Below are positions 1 through 6,316 of a stretch of 23,901 nt of DNA, piece after piece. The stretch covers positions 1 to 23,901 of the forward strand of contig NZ_CP115765.1 in NCBI RefSeq assembly GCF_027912675.1, read 5' to 3'. Under the pieces are notes generated by a model, which saw only the letters and a program-made list of their open reading frames with translations, did not search any database and was not told the DNA's origin. The DNA comes from Paracoccus sp. SCSIO 75233 (GTDB lineage Bacteria > Pseudomonadota > Alphaproteobacteria > Rhodobacterales > Rhodobacteraceae). Position 1 is the first letter of the stretch, and each line of letters begins with the position of its first letter. Both the position numbers and the translations under genes were made by a program.

Positions 1-41
1 TGACGAATCCGGGTGTGTGAAATGACGATAGCTTAGAAAAG

Positions 42-50
42 TTATCCACA
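42..50 (+). promoter_or_regulatory. DnaA box in the origin
   Basis: TTATCCACA is an exact match to the strongest consensus DnaA box. It sits in the widest gap between iterons, where a host DnaA site is expected in an iteron origin. Confidence 0.85.
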
Positions 51-77
51 GGCTGTTGGTGTGTGAAATGACGACTC

Positions 78-107
78 TTGACGATTGGTGTGTGAAATGA
101 CGATAGT
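78..107 (+). promoter_or_regulatory. Candidate repA promoter with an iteron in its spacer
   Basis: TTGACG (78-83) and GATAGT (102-107) are separated by 18 bp and could form -35 and -10 elements. The iteron at 87-103 fills the spacer, so RepA binding there would block the promoter. This would give the autorepression typical of iteron plasmids. The -10 match is only 4 of 6. Confidence 0.35.
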
Positions 108-159
108 GAGCCATGGTGTGTGAAATGACGAATCGTGAGCTGAGCAGAGGGTGTGTGAA

Positions 160-1188
160 ATGACGAATGCACGCTCTCCGCTCCTGCCGGACCGGCATCC
201 GCAAAAAGACCTCTTCGTTTGCGACATTGTGGACGCGGTGCCGAAGGGCGACATGGCCTCGATGGAACATCCAGTGTTTACCCTCTCGACCAAGCCGGAC
301 ATGAAGCCGCGACGCTACCAGAATGGTGATAATTCGATTGAGGTTTCACCGTCACGCTACGGGCTGGCCACAGTCCATGACCGTGACGTGCTGATCTACT
401 GTATCAGTCAGTGCATGGCGGCACTCAATGAAGGCCGCAAAGTCAACCGGTCGATGCGGTTCAAGGCTCATGATTTGCTGGTGGCGACGAACCGTCAGAC
501 CTCGGGCCAAGGCTACCAGCTCTTGAAGGATGCGCTGCGGCGTCTGCAAGGCACGCAGATCGAGACGAATATCCGCCAAGGTGGCAAGGAATATTTTAAG
601 GTCTTCGGCCTGATCGAGTCCGCGGAAATCGTTCGGGAGACACGTGACGGTCGGATGCAGGATGTCGAGATCACACTGTCGGATTGGGTGTTTGATGCCA
701 TCGAGAACAATCATGTTCTGACATTGAACAAGCAGTATTTTTTCCTCCGAAAACCGCTTGAACGGCGGCTCTATGAACTGGCCCGCAAGCATTGCGGCGC
801 ACAACCCAAGTGGAAGTGTGGGCTCGAACTCTTGCGCGACAAGTGCGGGTCAGGCTCAACCACGAAAGAATTCAGGCGATTGATTTCGAAGATCATCGAG
901 GATGACGCGGTGCACGACCATCTCCCCGACTACACCATGAGCATCGAAAGCGATAATGTTGTCTTTCGCCCCAAAGGGGCTGAGGCGGTGGTCGCCCCCT
1001 CCTTCCTGGCGTTGCGGTTCAGAAAACCAGACACACATGATGAGGCGCGGCGTCTTGCGCCCGGGTGGGACGTCTACGTGCTGGAAAACGAGTGGCGGTC
1101 ATGGGTGCATGACAAGGCTATCGACGTGAAGGATGCCGATAAGCACTTTCTGGCCTTCTGCAATAAGCGAGGCGCATACCAGAATTAA
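160..1188 (+). CDS. repA: Plasmid replication initiator RepA (RPA family)
   Basis: Replication initiator of about 342 residues that should bind the flanking iterons and recruit host DnaA and helicase. The N-terminal segment (DLFVCDIVDAVPKGDMASME), the middle block AHDLLVATNR and the block KPLERRLYELARKHCG are characteristic of the RPA family of RepA proteins found on alphaproteobacterial plasmids, and the length is normal. I chose ATG 160 because AGAGGG (145-150) lies 9 bases upstream. A GTG in frame at 151 has no spacing for a ribosome site. The start codon lies inside the last iteron, so RepA bound to this copy would cover its own translation start. parA follows after a 59-bp gap containing one copy of the AAATGTGGGTTTGTGG repeat. 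The family call is from recognised sequence and is firm. Regulation is inferred. Confidence 0.92.
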   Translation: MTNARSPLLPDRHPQKDLFVCDIVDAVPKGDMASMEHPVFTLSTKPDMKPRRYQNGDNSIEVSPSRYGLATVHDRDVLIYCISQCMAALNEGRKVNRSMRFKAHDLLVATNRQTSGQGYQLLKDALRRLQGTQIETNIRQGGKEYFKVFGLIESAEIVRETRDGRMQDVEITLSDWVFDAIENNHVLTLNKQYFFLRKPLERRLYELARKHCGAQPKWKCGLELLRDKCGSGSTTKEFRRLISKIIEDDAVHDHLPDYTMSIESDNVVFRPKGAEAVVAPSFLALRFRKPDTHDEARRLAPGWDVYVLENEWRSWVHDKAIDVKDADKHFLAFCNKRGAYQN

Positions 1189-1192
1189 AACG

Positions 1193-1211
1193 CACAAATG
1201 TGGGTTTGTGG
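1193..1211 (+). repeat. parS-like repeat, copy 1 (repA-parA gap)
   Basis: Contains AAATGTGGGTTTGTGG at 1196-1211. With its flank it forms a dyad, CACAAA-N6-TTTGTG at 1193-1210. It lies just upstream of parA, so it could be an operator for autoregulation by the RHH protein as well as a centromere site. Confidence 0.6.
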
Positions 1212-1247
1212 CTTTACGCTTTCCCACGAATGTGGTGAGGTGGACCC

Positions 1248-1919
1248 ATGATCATATCTTTTCTGAACCAAAAAGGCGGCGTCGGCAAAACCACCCTATC
1301 GGTGAACGTGGCGGGCTGTCTGGCACGCCAAGGCCACCGGGTGCTTCTGATCGACGCTGACAAGCAAGGCTCGGCCACAACATGGGCAAGCCTGCGCGAA
1401 GATGCGCCCTTCCAGGTTGTCAGCATGGCACGGGCTAACATGGCGCGGGACGCGCTAAAGCTTGCCCAAGACTATACTCACACCATCATCGACGGCCCGC
1501 CGCACGCGGAGGAGATTGCCCGATCTTGTATCGTTGCATCGGACTTTGTGGCGTTGCCTATCGAACCGTCCGGTCTCTCGACGTGGGCATCTGACCTGAC
1601 AGTGCGCCAAGTCAAAGAAGCGCAGGAATTCAAGCCATCCCTGAAATGTGGGTTTGTGGTTTCCCGCAAAATAGGGAAAACTGTCATAGGGCGAGATATT
1701 CGCAACATGGCTGCCGAGGCGGGTTTGCCAATCCTAGCAAGTGAGATCGAGCAACGGGTGGCCTTCGCTGAAGGTATGACCATGGGGCAAACGATTTTCG
1801 AGTGGGCTGGCGATAGCAATGCGGCCCGCGAGATCAACCAACTAACGAAAGAGATTGAGCGGTATGTCGAAGAAGACATTTTCGGCGGCTCCGAAGCCGA
1901 AGCAGCAGCCAACGGATGA
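1248..1919 (+). CDS. parA: Partition ATPase ParA (small, type Ib-like)
   Basis: Deviant Walker-type ATPase of 223 residues that should drive plasmid segregation on the nucleoid. Walker A is QKGGVGKTT at residues 8-16, the A' motif is DADKQG at 36-41, and the Walker B aspartate is D82 in IIDGPP. There is no N-terminal helix-turn-helix extension, which fits the short type Ib ParA proteins that leave autoregulation to a small partner. ATG 1248 is preceded by GAGGTGG with 5-6 bp spacing. The downstream RHH gene starts inside its 3' end (56-bp overlap), indicating translational coupling. An exact copy of the 16-bp parS-like repeat lies within its coding sequence at 1644-1659. Confidence 0.92.
   Translation: MIISFLNQKGGVGKTTLSVNVAGCLARQGHRVLLIDADKQGSATTWASLREDAPFQVVSMARANMARDALKLAQDYTHTIIDGPPHAEEIARSCIVASDFVALPIEPSGLSTWASDLTVRQVKEAQEFKPSLKCGFVVSRKIGKTVIGRDIRNMAAEAGLPILASEIEQRVAFAEGMTMGQTIFEWAGDSNAAREINQLTKEIERYVEEDIFGGSEAEAAANG
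1644..1659 (+). repeat. parS-like repeat, copy 2 (inside parA)
   Basis: Exact AAATGTGGGTTTGTGG within the parA reading frame. The left dyad arm is degenerate here (TGAAA instead of CACAAA). A 16-base identity to the intergenic copies is very unlikely by chance in a 24-kb sequence. Confidence 0.6.
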
Positions 1920-2163
1920 CCAAATCCTCGCGTTTGAACGTGGCGGGGCAGGGCATGACACAACACGGGCAGACAAGCCGGTCGCGAAGACCATGCCGGA
2001 TGAGCCGACTAAGCGCCTGAGCCTGGATCTTCCGGCGAGCCTGCACACGCGATTCAAAACGGCGTGCAGTGCGACGGATCGGAAAATGGTAGGTGAACTC
2101 CAGGCCTTCATTGAACAGCGCACGCAAGAATTGGAAGAGGATGCGGGCATAACCCGCAAATGA
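1864..2163 (+). CDS. parB: Small ribbon-helix-helix partition protein (ParB/ParG-like)
   Basis: A 99-residue protein with a flexible, charged N-terminal tail (about residues 1-48) and a C-terminal segment at 49-93 (TKRLSLDLPASLHTRFK, then a helix-turn-helix pair ending near RTQEL). This looks like a ribbon-helix-helix DNA-binding domain. The position directly behind and overlapping a short ParA is that of the centromere-binding partner in type Ib partition systems; ParG is the best-known example. ATG 1864 was chosen over a TTG nine bases earlier. It should bind the CACAAA-N6-TTTGTG repeats and stimulate ParA. The parB symbol reflects role by position, not homology to ParB proteins of the HTH class. 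Confidence 0.7.
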   Translation: MSKKTFSAAPKPKQQPTDDQILAFERGGAGHDTTRADKPVAKTMPDEPTKRLSLDLPASLHTRFKTACSATDRKMVGELQAFIEQRTQELEEDAGITRK

Positions 2164-2170
2164 ACAAAAG

Positions 2171-2220
2171 CACAAATGTGGGTTTGTGTGAAATATTGCG
2201 CAGGCGGGATTTGTGGCTTA
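2171..2220 (+). repeat. parS-like repeat, copy 3 plus a degenerate copy
   Basis: CACAAATGTGGGTTTGTG is present exactly at 2171-2188 with the full CACAAA/TTTGTG dyad. A degenerate copy, GGGATTTGTGGCTTA, follows at 2206-2220. The bases 2185-2194 (TGTGTGAAAT) also match ten consecutive bases of the origin iteron, so RepA might touch this site. Confidence 0.55.
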
Positions 2221-2238
2221 AAAACAAAGGGGAGGGCG

Positions 2239-2361
2239 GTGGCGCAAGAAACGTCACCGCATGATGAGAATGCATGCAGAGCTGAGAACGAGAGACGCCC
2301 TTGGGCCATTCGGCCCGGTCGAAGAAAAGAACGCACCAGATGTGTTGTACACGGCGGGTGA
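2239..2361 (+). CDS. Possible 40-residue leader peptide overlapping the dprA-like start
   Basis: A GTG at 2239 follows a strong purine-rich site (AAAGGGGAGGG at 2227-2237, although closely spaced) and opens a 40-codon frame that ends at 2361, inside the next gene in another frame. The dprA-like gene itself has no good ribosome site at its first ATG (2261) and no earlier in-frame start. The short frame may serve to load ribosomes for coupled translation. It resembles no protein I know and may not be real. Confidence 0.2.
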   Translation: MAQETSPHDENACRAENERRPWAIRPGRRKERTRCVVHGG

Positions 2362-2956
2362 TACCGCGCTTTTGACCGAAGGCTCGCGCGTGGCGATTGT
2401 CGGCTCAAGAAAAGCCACCCCGGACGGCATCAAACGAGCACAGGCTGTTACTCGTGCCTTGGTGCAGCAGGGTATTATTGTCGTCAGCGGCCTAGCCGAA
2501 GGCATCGACACAGTAGCGCATAGAACTGCGATAGAAGAGGGCGGGCGCACTATAGCGGTGCTCGGTACGCCCTTATCCAAGGCGTACCCGGCCACGAATG
2601 CCGGTCTACTTGAAGAGATCAAGCGTGATCACCTAGCGATTTCCCAGTTTCCCGAAGGTTATCCAGGCAAGAGCGAGAATTTCCCGCGCCGCAACCGGAC
2701 GATGGCGCTCATCTGCGATGCTACCATCGTGATCGAAGCAAGCGAGAAGAGCGGGACCCGCCACCAGGGATGGGAAGCTATCCGGCTTGGCCGCGATCTC
2801 TACCTGCTTGAGAACGTCGCAACCAATCCGAACCTAACTTGGCCGAAGCAGCTCATCGAGTACGGAGCACAAATCCTGCGCCGTGAAGACCTGCCCGATA
2901 TCTTGCTCGATATTCCGAACTACACTGCTGGGGGCGTTCGTGCCTTCGAGCTATGA
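2261..2956 (+). CDS. DprA/SMF-like Rossmann-fold protein
   Basis: A 231-residue protein covering only the SMF/DprA core. VAIVGSRKAT is at 44-53, SGLAEGID at 76-83, FPRRNR at 141-146 and EASEKSGT at 159-166, the ordered signature motifs of the family. Chromosomal DprA binds single-stranded DNA and loads RecA in transformation. This short form lacks the N-terminal SAM-like and C-terminal winged-helix domains of long DprA, so it belongs to the wider SMF/LOG (SLOG) group, whose members can also bind or process nucleotides. It overlaps the phosphoribosyltransferase gene by 17 bp, so the two should be co-translated. Its place between partition-type repeats makes it look like backbone rather than recent cargo. 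What it does on a plasmid is unknown. ssDNA protection on transfer is one possibility and nucleotide signalling another. Confidence 0.8.
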   Translation: MMRMHAELRTRDALGPFGPVEEKNAPDVLYTAGDTALLTEGSRVAIVGSRKATPDGIKRAQAVTRALVQQGIIVVSGLAEGIDTVAHRTAIEEGGRTIAVLGTPLSKAYPATNAGLLEEIKRDHLAISQFPEGYPGKSENFPRRNRTMALICDATIVIEASEKSGTRHQGWEAIRLGRDLYLLENVATNPNLTWPKQLIEYGAQILRREDLPDILLDIPNYTAGGVRAFEL

Positions 2957-3566
2957 ATATGGCACCTTCGCCAACTATTCCCCACGCGGTAGCTCGGAGC
3001 TGTCTGTAACCTCCCGAAAAGCCTGTGGCGCGATCAAGGCTGGCCGGGTCAATGTCATCGCCTCGGCCGTTCCGCACCTGCAAGTCTCGAAGGCGGACGC
3101 TCTGCGGCCTTTTCTCGGGCCGGATGTCACCTTGGTGCCGGTACCGCGCTCGGCGCCACTCCCCGATGGGGCGCTTTGGCCTGCCAAGGTGATCTGCGAC
3201 GTGTTGCACGAGCACGGGTTCGGCCAAGATGTACAAACCTATCTGAAAAGAACGAGGGCTATACCGCGTTCGTCAAATTCACCGGCGGCGGAAAGACCAC
3301 TTGTCCCTATTCACCTGGGAAGCATCGAGGCGGAGAGACCGTTCTTCGTGCCGAACAAGATCACCATCGTGGATGATGTTCTGACCATGGGACGGACAAG
3401 CTTTGCTTGCGCGGAACTCCTTCGGGCTGTCTGCCCGGATGCAGAAATTCGTATTTTTGCAATGATCCGGACGCAAGGCCTGCAAGAAGACATTGAGAAA
3501 ATTGTTGATCCGGCCATAGGCACCATCATTGGCTACCCATCCGGCAAGACCCACCGTGACCCATAA
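2940..3566 (+). CDS. ComF-like phosphoribosyltransferase
   Basis: A 208-residue type I phosphoribosyltransferase fold. The PRPP-binding loop reads ITIVDDVLTMGRTS at about residues 141-154, preceded by the strand VTLVPVPRS at 63-71, both typical of ComF-related enzymes. ComF proteins normally have an N-terminal zinc-finger region; no cysteine pairs are visible here, so this is a core-only form. GTG 2940 was preferred because GGGGG lies about 6 bases upstream; an earlier GTG at 2883 lies deep in the dprA-like gene. The stop of dprA falls at 2956, inside this gene. Pairing of a DprA-like protein with a ComF-like transferase echoes the competence genes, but substrate and reaction cannot be read from the sequence. 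Confidence 0.75.
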   Translation: MPSSYEYGTFANYSPRGSSELSVTSRKACGAIKAGRVNVIASAVPHLQVSKADALRPFLGPDVTLVPVPRSAPLPDGALWPAKVICDVLHEHGFGQDVQTYLKRTRAIPRSSNSPAAERPLVPIHLGSIEAERPFFVPNKITIVDDVLTMGRTSFACAELLRAVCPDAEIRIFAMIRTQGLQEDIEKIVDPAIGTIIGYPSGKTHRDP

Positions 3567-3572
3567 ATGAAA

Positions 3573-3597
3573 AAATGTGGGTTTGTGGGTATGTGGC
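3573..3597 (+). repeat. parS-like repeat, copy 4 plus a degenerate copy
   Basis: Exact AAATGTGGGTTTGTGG at 3573-3588, running into a degenerate copy GTGGGTATGTGGC at 3585-3597. It lies just after the phosphoribosyltransferase stop. This is the last member of the family and marks the right edge of the partition/dprA module. Confidence 0.55.
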
Positions 3598-3666
3598 GGA
3601 AATGGAAATTGAGTTACTAAGACAAATTACGAAAGATGATCACAGACGGACTGACAATAGGCATAG

Positions 3667-4485
3667 ATGCTGAATAACCATAAACAATTCCTGGCATGGA
3701 GACGGCAGGTCTTTGTCCGCAATCCACATCGAGATCTGAATGCTCTTTACACTGGGCTCAAGCAGAGAAGCGGCGTTTACTTGATCGGCTGCGCGGAGGA
3801 GATTGTCTACATAGGGCAGTCATGGGACCTGACGGAGCGACCAATTGATAGCTTGGGCCGTTTCTACCACCGTGTTTCTGACGTCTCACTGCCGTGGTCT
3901 CTCGCTCTGGCACCCTGCCCACCTGACGAGATGCACGAAAGGGAAAGCAGGGCCATTCGTTCCTTCGCCCCGAAGTTCAACACATCGATCCCAAGCATCC
4001 CTGCGAGCGAGGGACGGATGCCAGAGATTATCGGATACGCTGCTGTCTTTCAGGATCAGATCAGTTCAGGCGGGGCTTTTGACGAGGGAAACCTTCGTCG
4101 GCAAATGGAGCGCGCAGCTGAAAACCCTTCACCACCTTGGCGGCAGGGGAAACAACGAAGGAAAACCGGGAAGCGCGAGCCGAAGTCCAAGTTGCCGCCG
4201 CTTGATCCTCCAACGCAGCTGACGGGAGACTCGCTTCGAGAAGCTTGGCAGCGCTACGGCGTCCCGTCTGATGGAGCTTTGATCTATCCGATCAATCTCT
4301 GCGATGATGGCTCAGTCGTGACCCGTGACGGAGAGGTTATCGGTACATGGTCGATGGACCAGTACGAAGCACCTTCGTTTACGCCAGACGATGCGATTAT
4401 TCCCTTATTCGAAGCACCTTTGGTCGGCCTTCTATGCATGCGCATACGCGAATGGCACGAAAGCAAAACTGGCGAGAAGCTATAG
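3667..4485 (+). CDS. GIY-YIG nuclease-fold protein with unknown C-terminal domain
   Basis: A 272-residue protein. The N-terminal part carries the GIY-YIG hallmarks: SGVYLI at 35-40, VYIG at 47-50, arginines at 57 and 65, and the candidate catalytic glutamate E93 nine residues before the APKFN turn at 101-105. The spacing matches the UvrC-type fold. Residues about 140-195 are basic and proline-rich (linker or DNA contact). Residues 195-272 form a separate domain I do not recognise. GIY-YIG domains cut DNA in repair, homing and restriction, and isolated ones are common on mobile elements. No strong ribosome site precedes ATG 3667. It stands alone on the plus strand, convergent with the YefM-YoeB pair, so no partner is evident. 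Confidence 0.65.
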   Translation: MLNNHKQFLAWRRQVFVRNPHRDLNALYTGLKQRSGVYLIGCAEEIVYIGQSWDLTERPIDSLGRFYHRVSDVSLPWSLALAPCPPDEMHERESRAIRSFAPKFNTSIPSIPASEGRMPEIIGYAAVFQDQISSGGAFDEGNLRRQMERAAENPSPPWRQGKQRRKTGKREPKSKLPPLDPPTQLTGDSLREAWQRYGVPSDGALIYPINLCDDGSVVTRDGEVIGTWSMDQYEAPSFTPDDAIIPLFEAPLVGLLCMRIREWHESKTGEKL

Positions 4486-4545
4486 AGCTACGGCTACGCC
4501 CCCGCTCTGTTCACAACCATCTCCATGGAGCAACAGACAGGAAAT

Positions 4546-4812
4546 TCAGTAATGAAACCGCAGTTGTGCAATCTCTAGGCTTTGGCCGTCGCCAGTTCCA
4601 CTGACCCGGTAGACCATTCGATCTTCCCGAGAAATCCGCCGGGACCACCAGCCAGTCAAATCGCCCTTCAAAGGTTCCGGCTTGCCGGTTCCCTTGAAGG
4701 GGGTCCGCTTGCACTGCTTGATCAGCTCGTTGATCCGGTCGCGTACCTTGTCGTTGGTGTTGACCCAGTATTGATAGTCTTCCCAGGCCTGATCGGAAAA
4801 AACCAGCTTCAC
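4546..4812 (-). CDS. yoeB: YoeB/Txe-family mRNA interferase toxin
   Basis: An 88-residue RelE-superfamily ribosome-dependent endoribonuclease of the YoeB branch. The catalytic set is visible: E46 in KPEPLK, R65 in SREDR, and the terminal H87-Y88 pair, matching E46, R65, H83 and Y84 of Escherichia coli YoeB. The family phrase WWSRRI is present. It starts at GTG 4812, overlapping the antitoxin stop (GTGA), so translation follows the antitoxin. When the plasmid is lost, decay of the labile antitoxin should free the toxin to cut mRNA at the ribosomal A site, favouring plasmid-bearing cells. Confidence 0.93.
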   Translation of the reverse strand: MKLVFSDQAWEDYQYWVNTNDKVRDRINELIKQCKRTPFKGTGKPEPLKGDLTGWWSRRISREDRMVYRVSGTGDGQSLEIAQLRFHY

Positions 4813-5060
4813 TCGGTCAGCTCACGCTCTTCGCCAGTTCCAGCATCGAGTTGCGCGATCGACGCGCGCAAGCGGGATGCGTTTTTCGGTGTGGACAAGA
4901 GGTGCAACGTCTCGTTGACGGCGTTCCAGGTTTCTAGGGATACAACCACGACGGACTCACCTTTTTTGCGCGTCACGACGACCTCTTGCTTGTCGTGGAT
5001 CGCTCGATCCATGACGTCCTTCAGTCGAGCGCGTGCGTCTGAGTAGGTCATAACATCCAT
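4809..5060 (-). CDS. yefM: YefM/Phd-family antitoxin
   Basis: An 83-residue antitoxin. The N-terminal part (MTYSDARARLKDVMDRA) and the strand pair VVVTRKKGESVVVVS are the Phd/YefM DNA-binding fold, and the acidic C-terminus should wrap the YoeB toxin. ATG 5060 is chosen because AAAGGAGAG lies 5-6 bases upstream; ATG 5051 is the alternative. A longer frame reaching 5237 runs through the promoter and operator and is not credible. The gene precedes and overlaps yoeB, the usual order. Autoregulation should act through the TGTAC dyad upstream. Confidence 0.92.
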   Translation of the reverse strand: MDVMTYSDARARLKDVMDRAIHDKQEVVVTRKKGESVVVVSLETWNAVNETLHLLSTPKNASRLRASIAQLDAGTGEERELTE

Positions 5061-5087
5061 GTCGACTCTCCTTTGCCTCCCTCTATA

Positions 5088-5122
5088 TGTACAATATTTA
5101 GTACAAGTAAAGAGGCTGTACG
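5088..5122 (-). promoter_or_regulatory. YefM-YoeB operator
   Basis: TGTAC at 5088-5092 and GTACA at 5101-5105 form a dyad 28 bp upstream of the yefM start, and a third half-site TGTAC lies at 5117-5121. YefM of E. coli recognises TGTACA-type palindromes in long and short forms, so this matches the known operator logic. Exact promoter elements were not resolved. Confidence 0.6.
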
Positions 5123-5191
5123 ACACGAAGACAAGCCTCATCACAGCGCGGGTGGCTCTTAGTCTCGCAAAGGCTTGCTCCCATATGCTGC

Positions 5192-5221
5192 TTGCACAGA
5201 CTGGATCGGTCTGTTCAGAAT
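5192..5221 (+). promoter_or_regulatory. Candidate promoter with dyad for the ATPase-nuclease pair
   Basis: A perfect 6-bp dyad ACAGAC-N7-GTCTGT lies at 5196-5214, between a weak -35-like TTGCAC (5192-5197) and a -10-like CAGAAT (5216-5221), spacer 18 bp. A dyad in a promoter spacer suggests a repressor site. Promoter matches are weak, so this is tentative. Confidence 0.3.
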
Positions 5222-5251
5222 ACCGTGCAACATGCATTGAAAGCAGCCCTG

Positions 5252-6316
5252 ATGCTAAAAAGAGCCTCGTTCACGAATTTAACCAGCGTGCCAAGCGCGG
5301 AATGGCAGTTCTCTTCAGGCCTCAATGTCATTGTTGGCGAAAATGGTCTCGGAAAATCCCATGTACTGAAAGCGCTTTACTCGATCCTGAAATCCTTAAC
5401 TCCTGATGGTATTCCTGTTGATGGTACACAGTTAGAAAGGTTTGGAAAAAGCCAGCTTGAAAAGCGGATCGCAGATGAGTTGTCAGGCAATATGCGTCCT
5501 GACAGCCTTGGACGACTAGTGAAACGACAGCAAGGCCGCAACCGTGCCGAAATCTCTATTACATTCGAGGATAAGCGCCTGAATACCAGCTTCGGCTTTG
5601 CGACCAATTCTAGGTCCCAGGTGGAAATCTCCGACCTTCCGCATATTAGCTTGAACAAATCACCCGTTTTTATTCCGACACGTGAGCTCATCACCCTCTG
5701 CCCGTGGTTTGTTCCGCTCTTTGACTCCTATAATGTGCCTTTCGAGAAAAGCTGGCGCGATACTGTCATGCTGCTCGGGGCCCCCAGCCTTCGGGGCCCC
5801 CGAGAGACAAAGGTCCGCGAATTCCTCTCCCCTATCGAAGCCGCGATGGGCGGCAAGGTGGAGGTTGACGCAAATGGGCGTTTCTTCCTGAAGGTGAATG
5901 GCGGCAAGATGGAAGCCGCCCTCGTTGCTGAGGGCCTACGCAAGTTCGCAATGCTCGCGCGGCTAATTAGCACTGGTATCCTTCTCGAACAAGGATATCT
6001 GTTCTGGGACGAACCAGAGACCAACCTCAATCCCAAGCTGATCCGCGTCCTAGCTCAAGTGATTGTCGGATTGGCCGATCAAGGTATTCAGGTCTTCATC
6101 GCGACACACTCTGTGTTTCTGCTGCGTGAAATCTCCATTCTTACCGATGGCAGGAAGAAACCCAATTCCCGTTATTTCGCACTGGCCGCTTCGGGCGATG
6201 AAGAGGTTTCACATCTGGAGCAAGCCGACACGATCGATGCGCTAGAAACGCTTGTACTTCTCGACGAAGAACTGCGGCAATCCGAACGATACTTGGATGC
6301 TCAAGAAAATGGCTGA
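5252..6316 (+). CDS. AAA/ABC-type ATPase (OLD-like), candidate defence component
   Basis: A 354-residue ATPase of the AAA_15/AAA_21 (SMC/ABC-like) class. Walker A is GENGLGKS at 29-36, the signature-like segment is AEGLRKFAML at 226-235, Walker B is LFWDEPETNLNP at 250-261, and the switch histidine is H286 in IATHS. ATG 5252 begins the usual strand (MLKRASFTNL); an upstream TTG extension to 5192 would cross the putative promoter. It overlaps the next gene by 8 bp. ATPases of this build act with a partner nuclease in OLD, PARIS, Septu and Gabija phage-defence systems, usually sensing phage DNA or proteins. Here the partner is a small PD-(D/E)XK protein rather than TOPRIM or HNH, so it does not match those systems directly. 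Defence is inferred from architecture. Confidence 0.8.
   Translation: MLKRASFTNLTSVPSAEWQFSSGLNVIVGENGLGKSHVLKALYSILKSLTPDGIPVDGTQLERFGKSQLEKRIADELSGNMRPDSLGRLVKRQQGRNRAEISITFEDKRLNTSFGFATNSRSQVEISDLPHISLNKSPVFIPTRELITLCPWFVPLFDSYNVPFEKSWRDTVMLLGAPSLRGPRETKVREFLSPIEAAMGGKVEVDANGRFFLKVNGGKMEAALVAEGLRKFAMLARLISTGILLEQGYLFWDEPETNLNPKLIRVLAQVIVGLADQGIQVFIATHSVFLLREISILTDGRKKPNSRYFALAASGDEEVSHLEQADTIDALETLVLLDEELRQSERYLDAQENG

Larger units (their letters stand above)
1..166 (+). repeat. oriV iterons at the left end
   Basis: After the completed junction copy (1-6), exact 17-bp iterons occur at 12-28, 58-74, 87-103, 115-131 and 150-166, making seven copies around the circle. Start-to-start spacing is 22, 22, 46, 29, 28 and 35 bp. 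The wide 46-bp gap contains the DnaA box. The last copy overlaps the repA start region. Direct iterons next to a rep gene are the binding sites of iteron-type initiators, which both fire the origin and limit copy number. Confidence 0.93.

Noticed and set aside
151..159. GTG 151 as the repA start
   Set aside because: No room for a ribosome site, and it begins within the iteron; ATG 160 has AGAGGG at suitable distance.
1..166. A CRISPR array from the short repeats at the start
   Set aside because: Repeats are 17 bp with variable 5-29 bp gaps, next to repA and a DnaA box; there are no cas genes. They are iterons.
5061..5237. Longer YefM reading frame upstream of 5060
   Set aside because: It runs through the TGTAC operator and lacks YefM-like sequence; the strong Shine-Dalgarno lies just before 5060.
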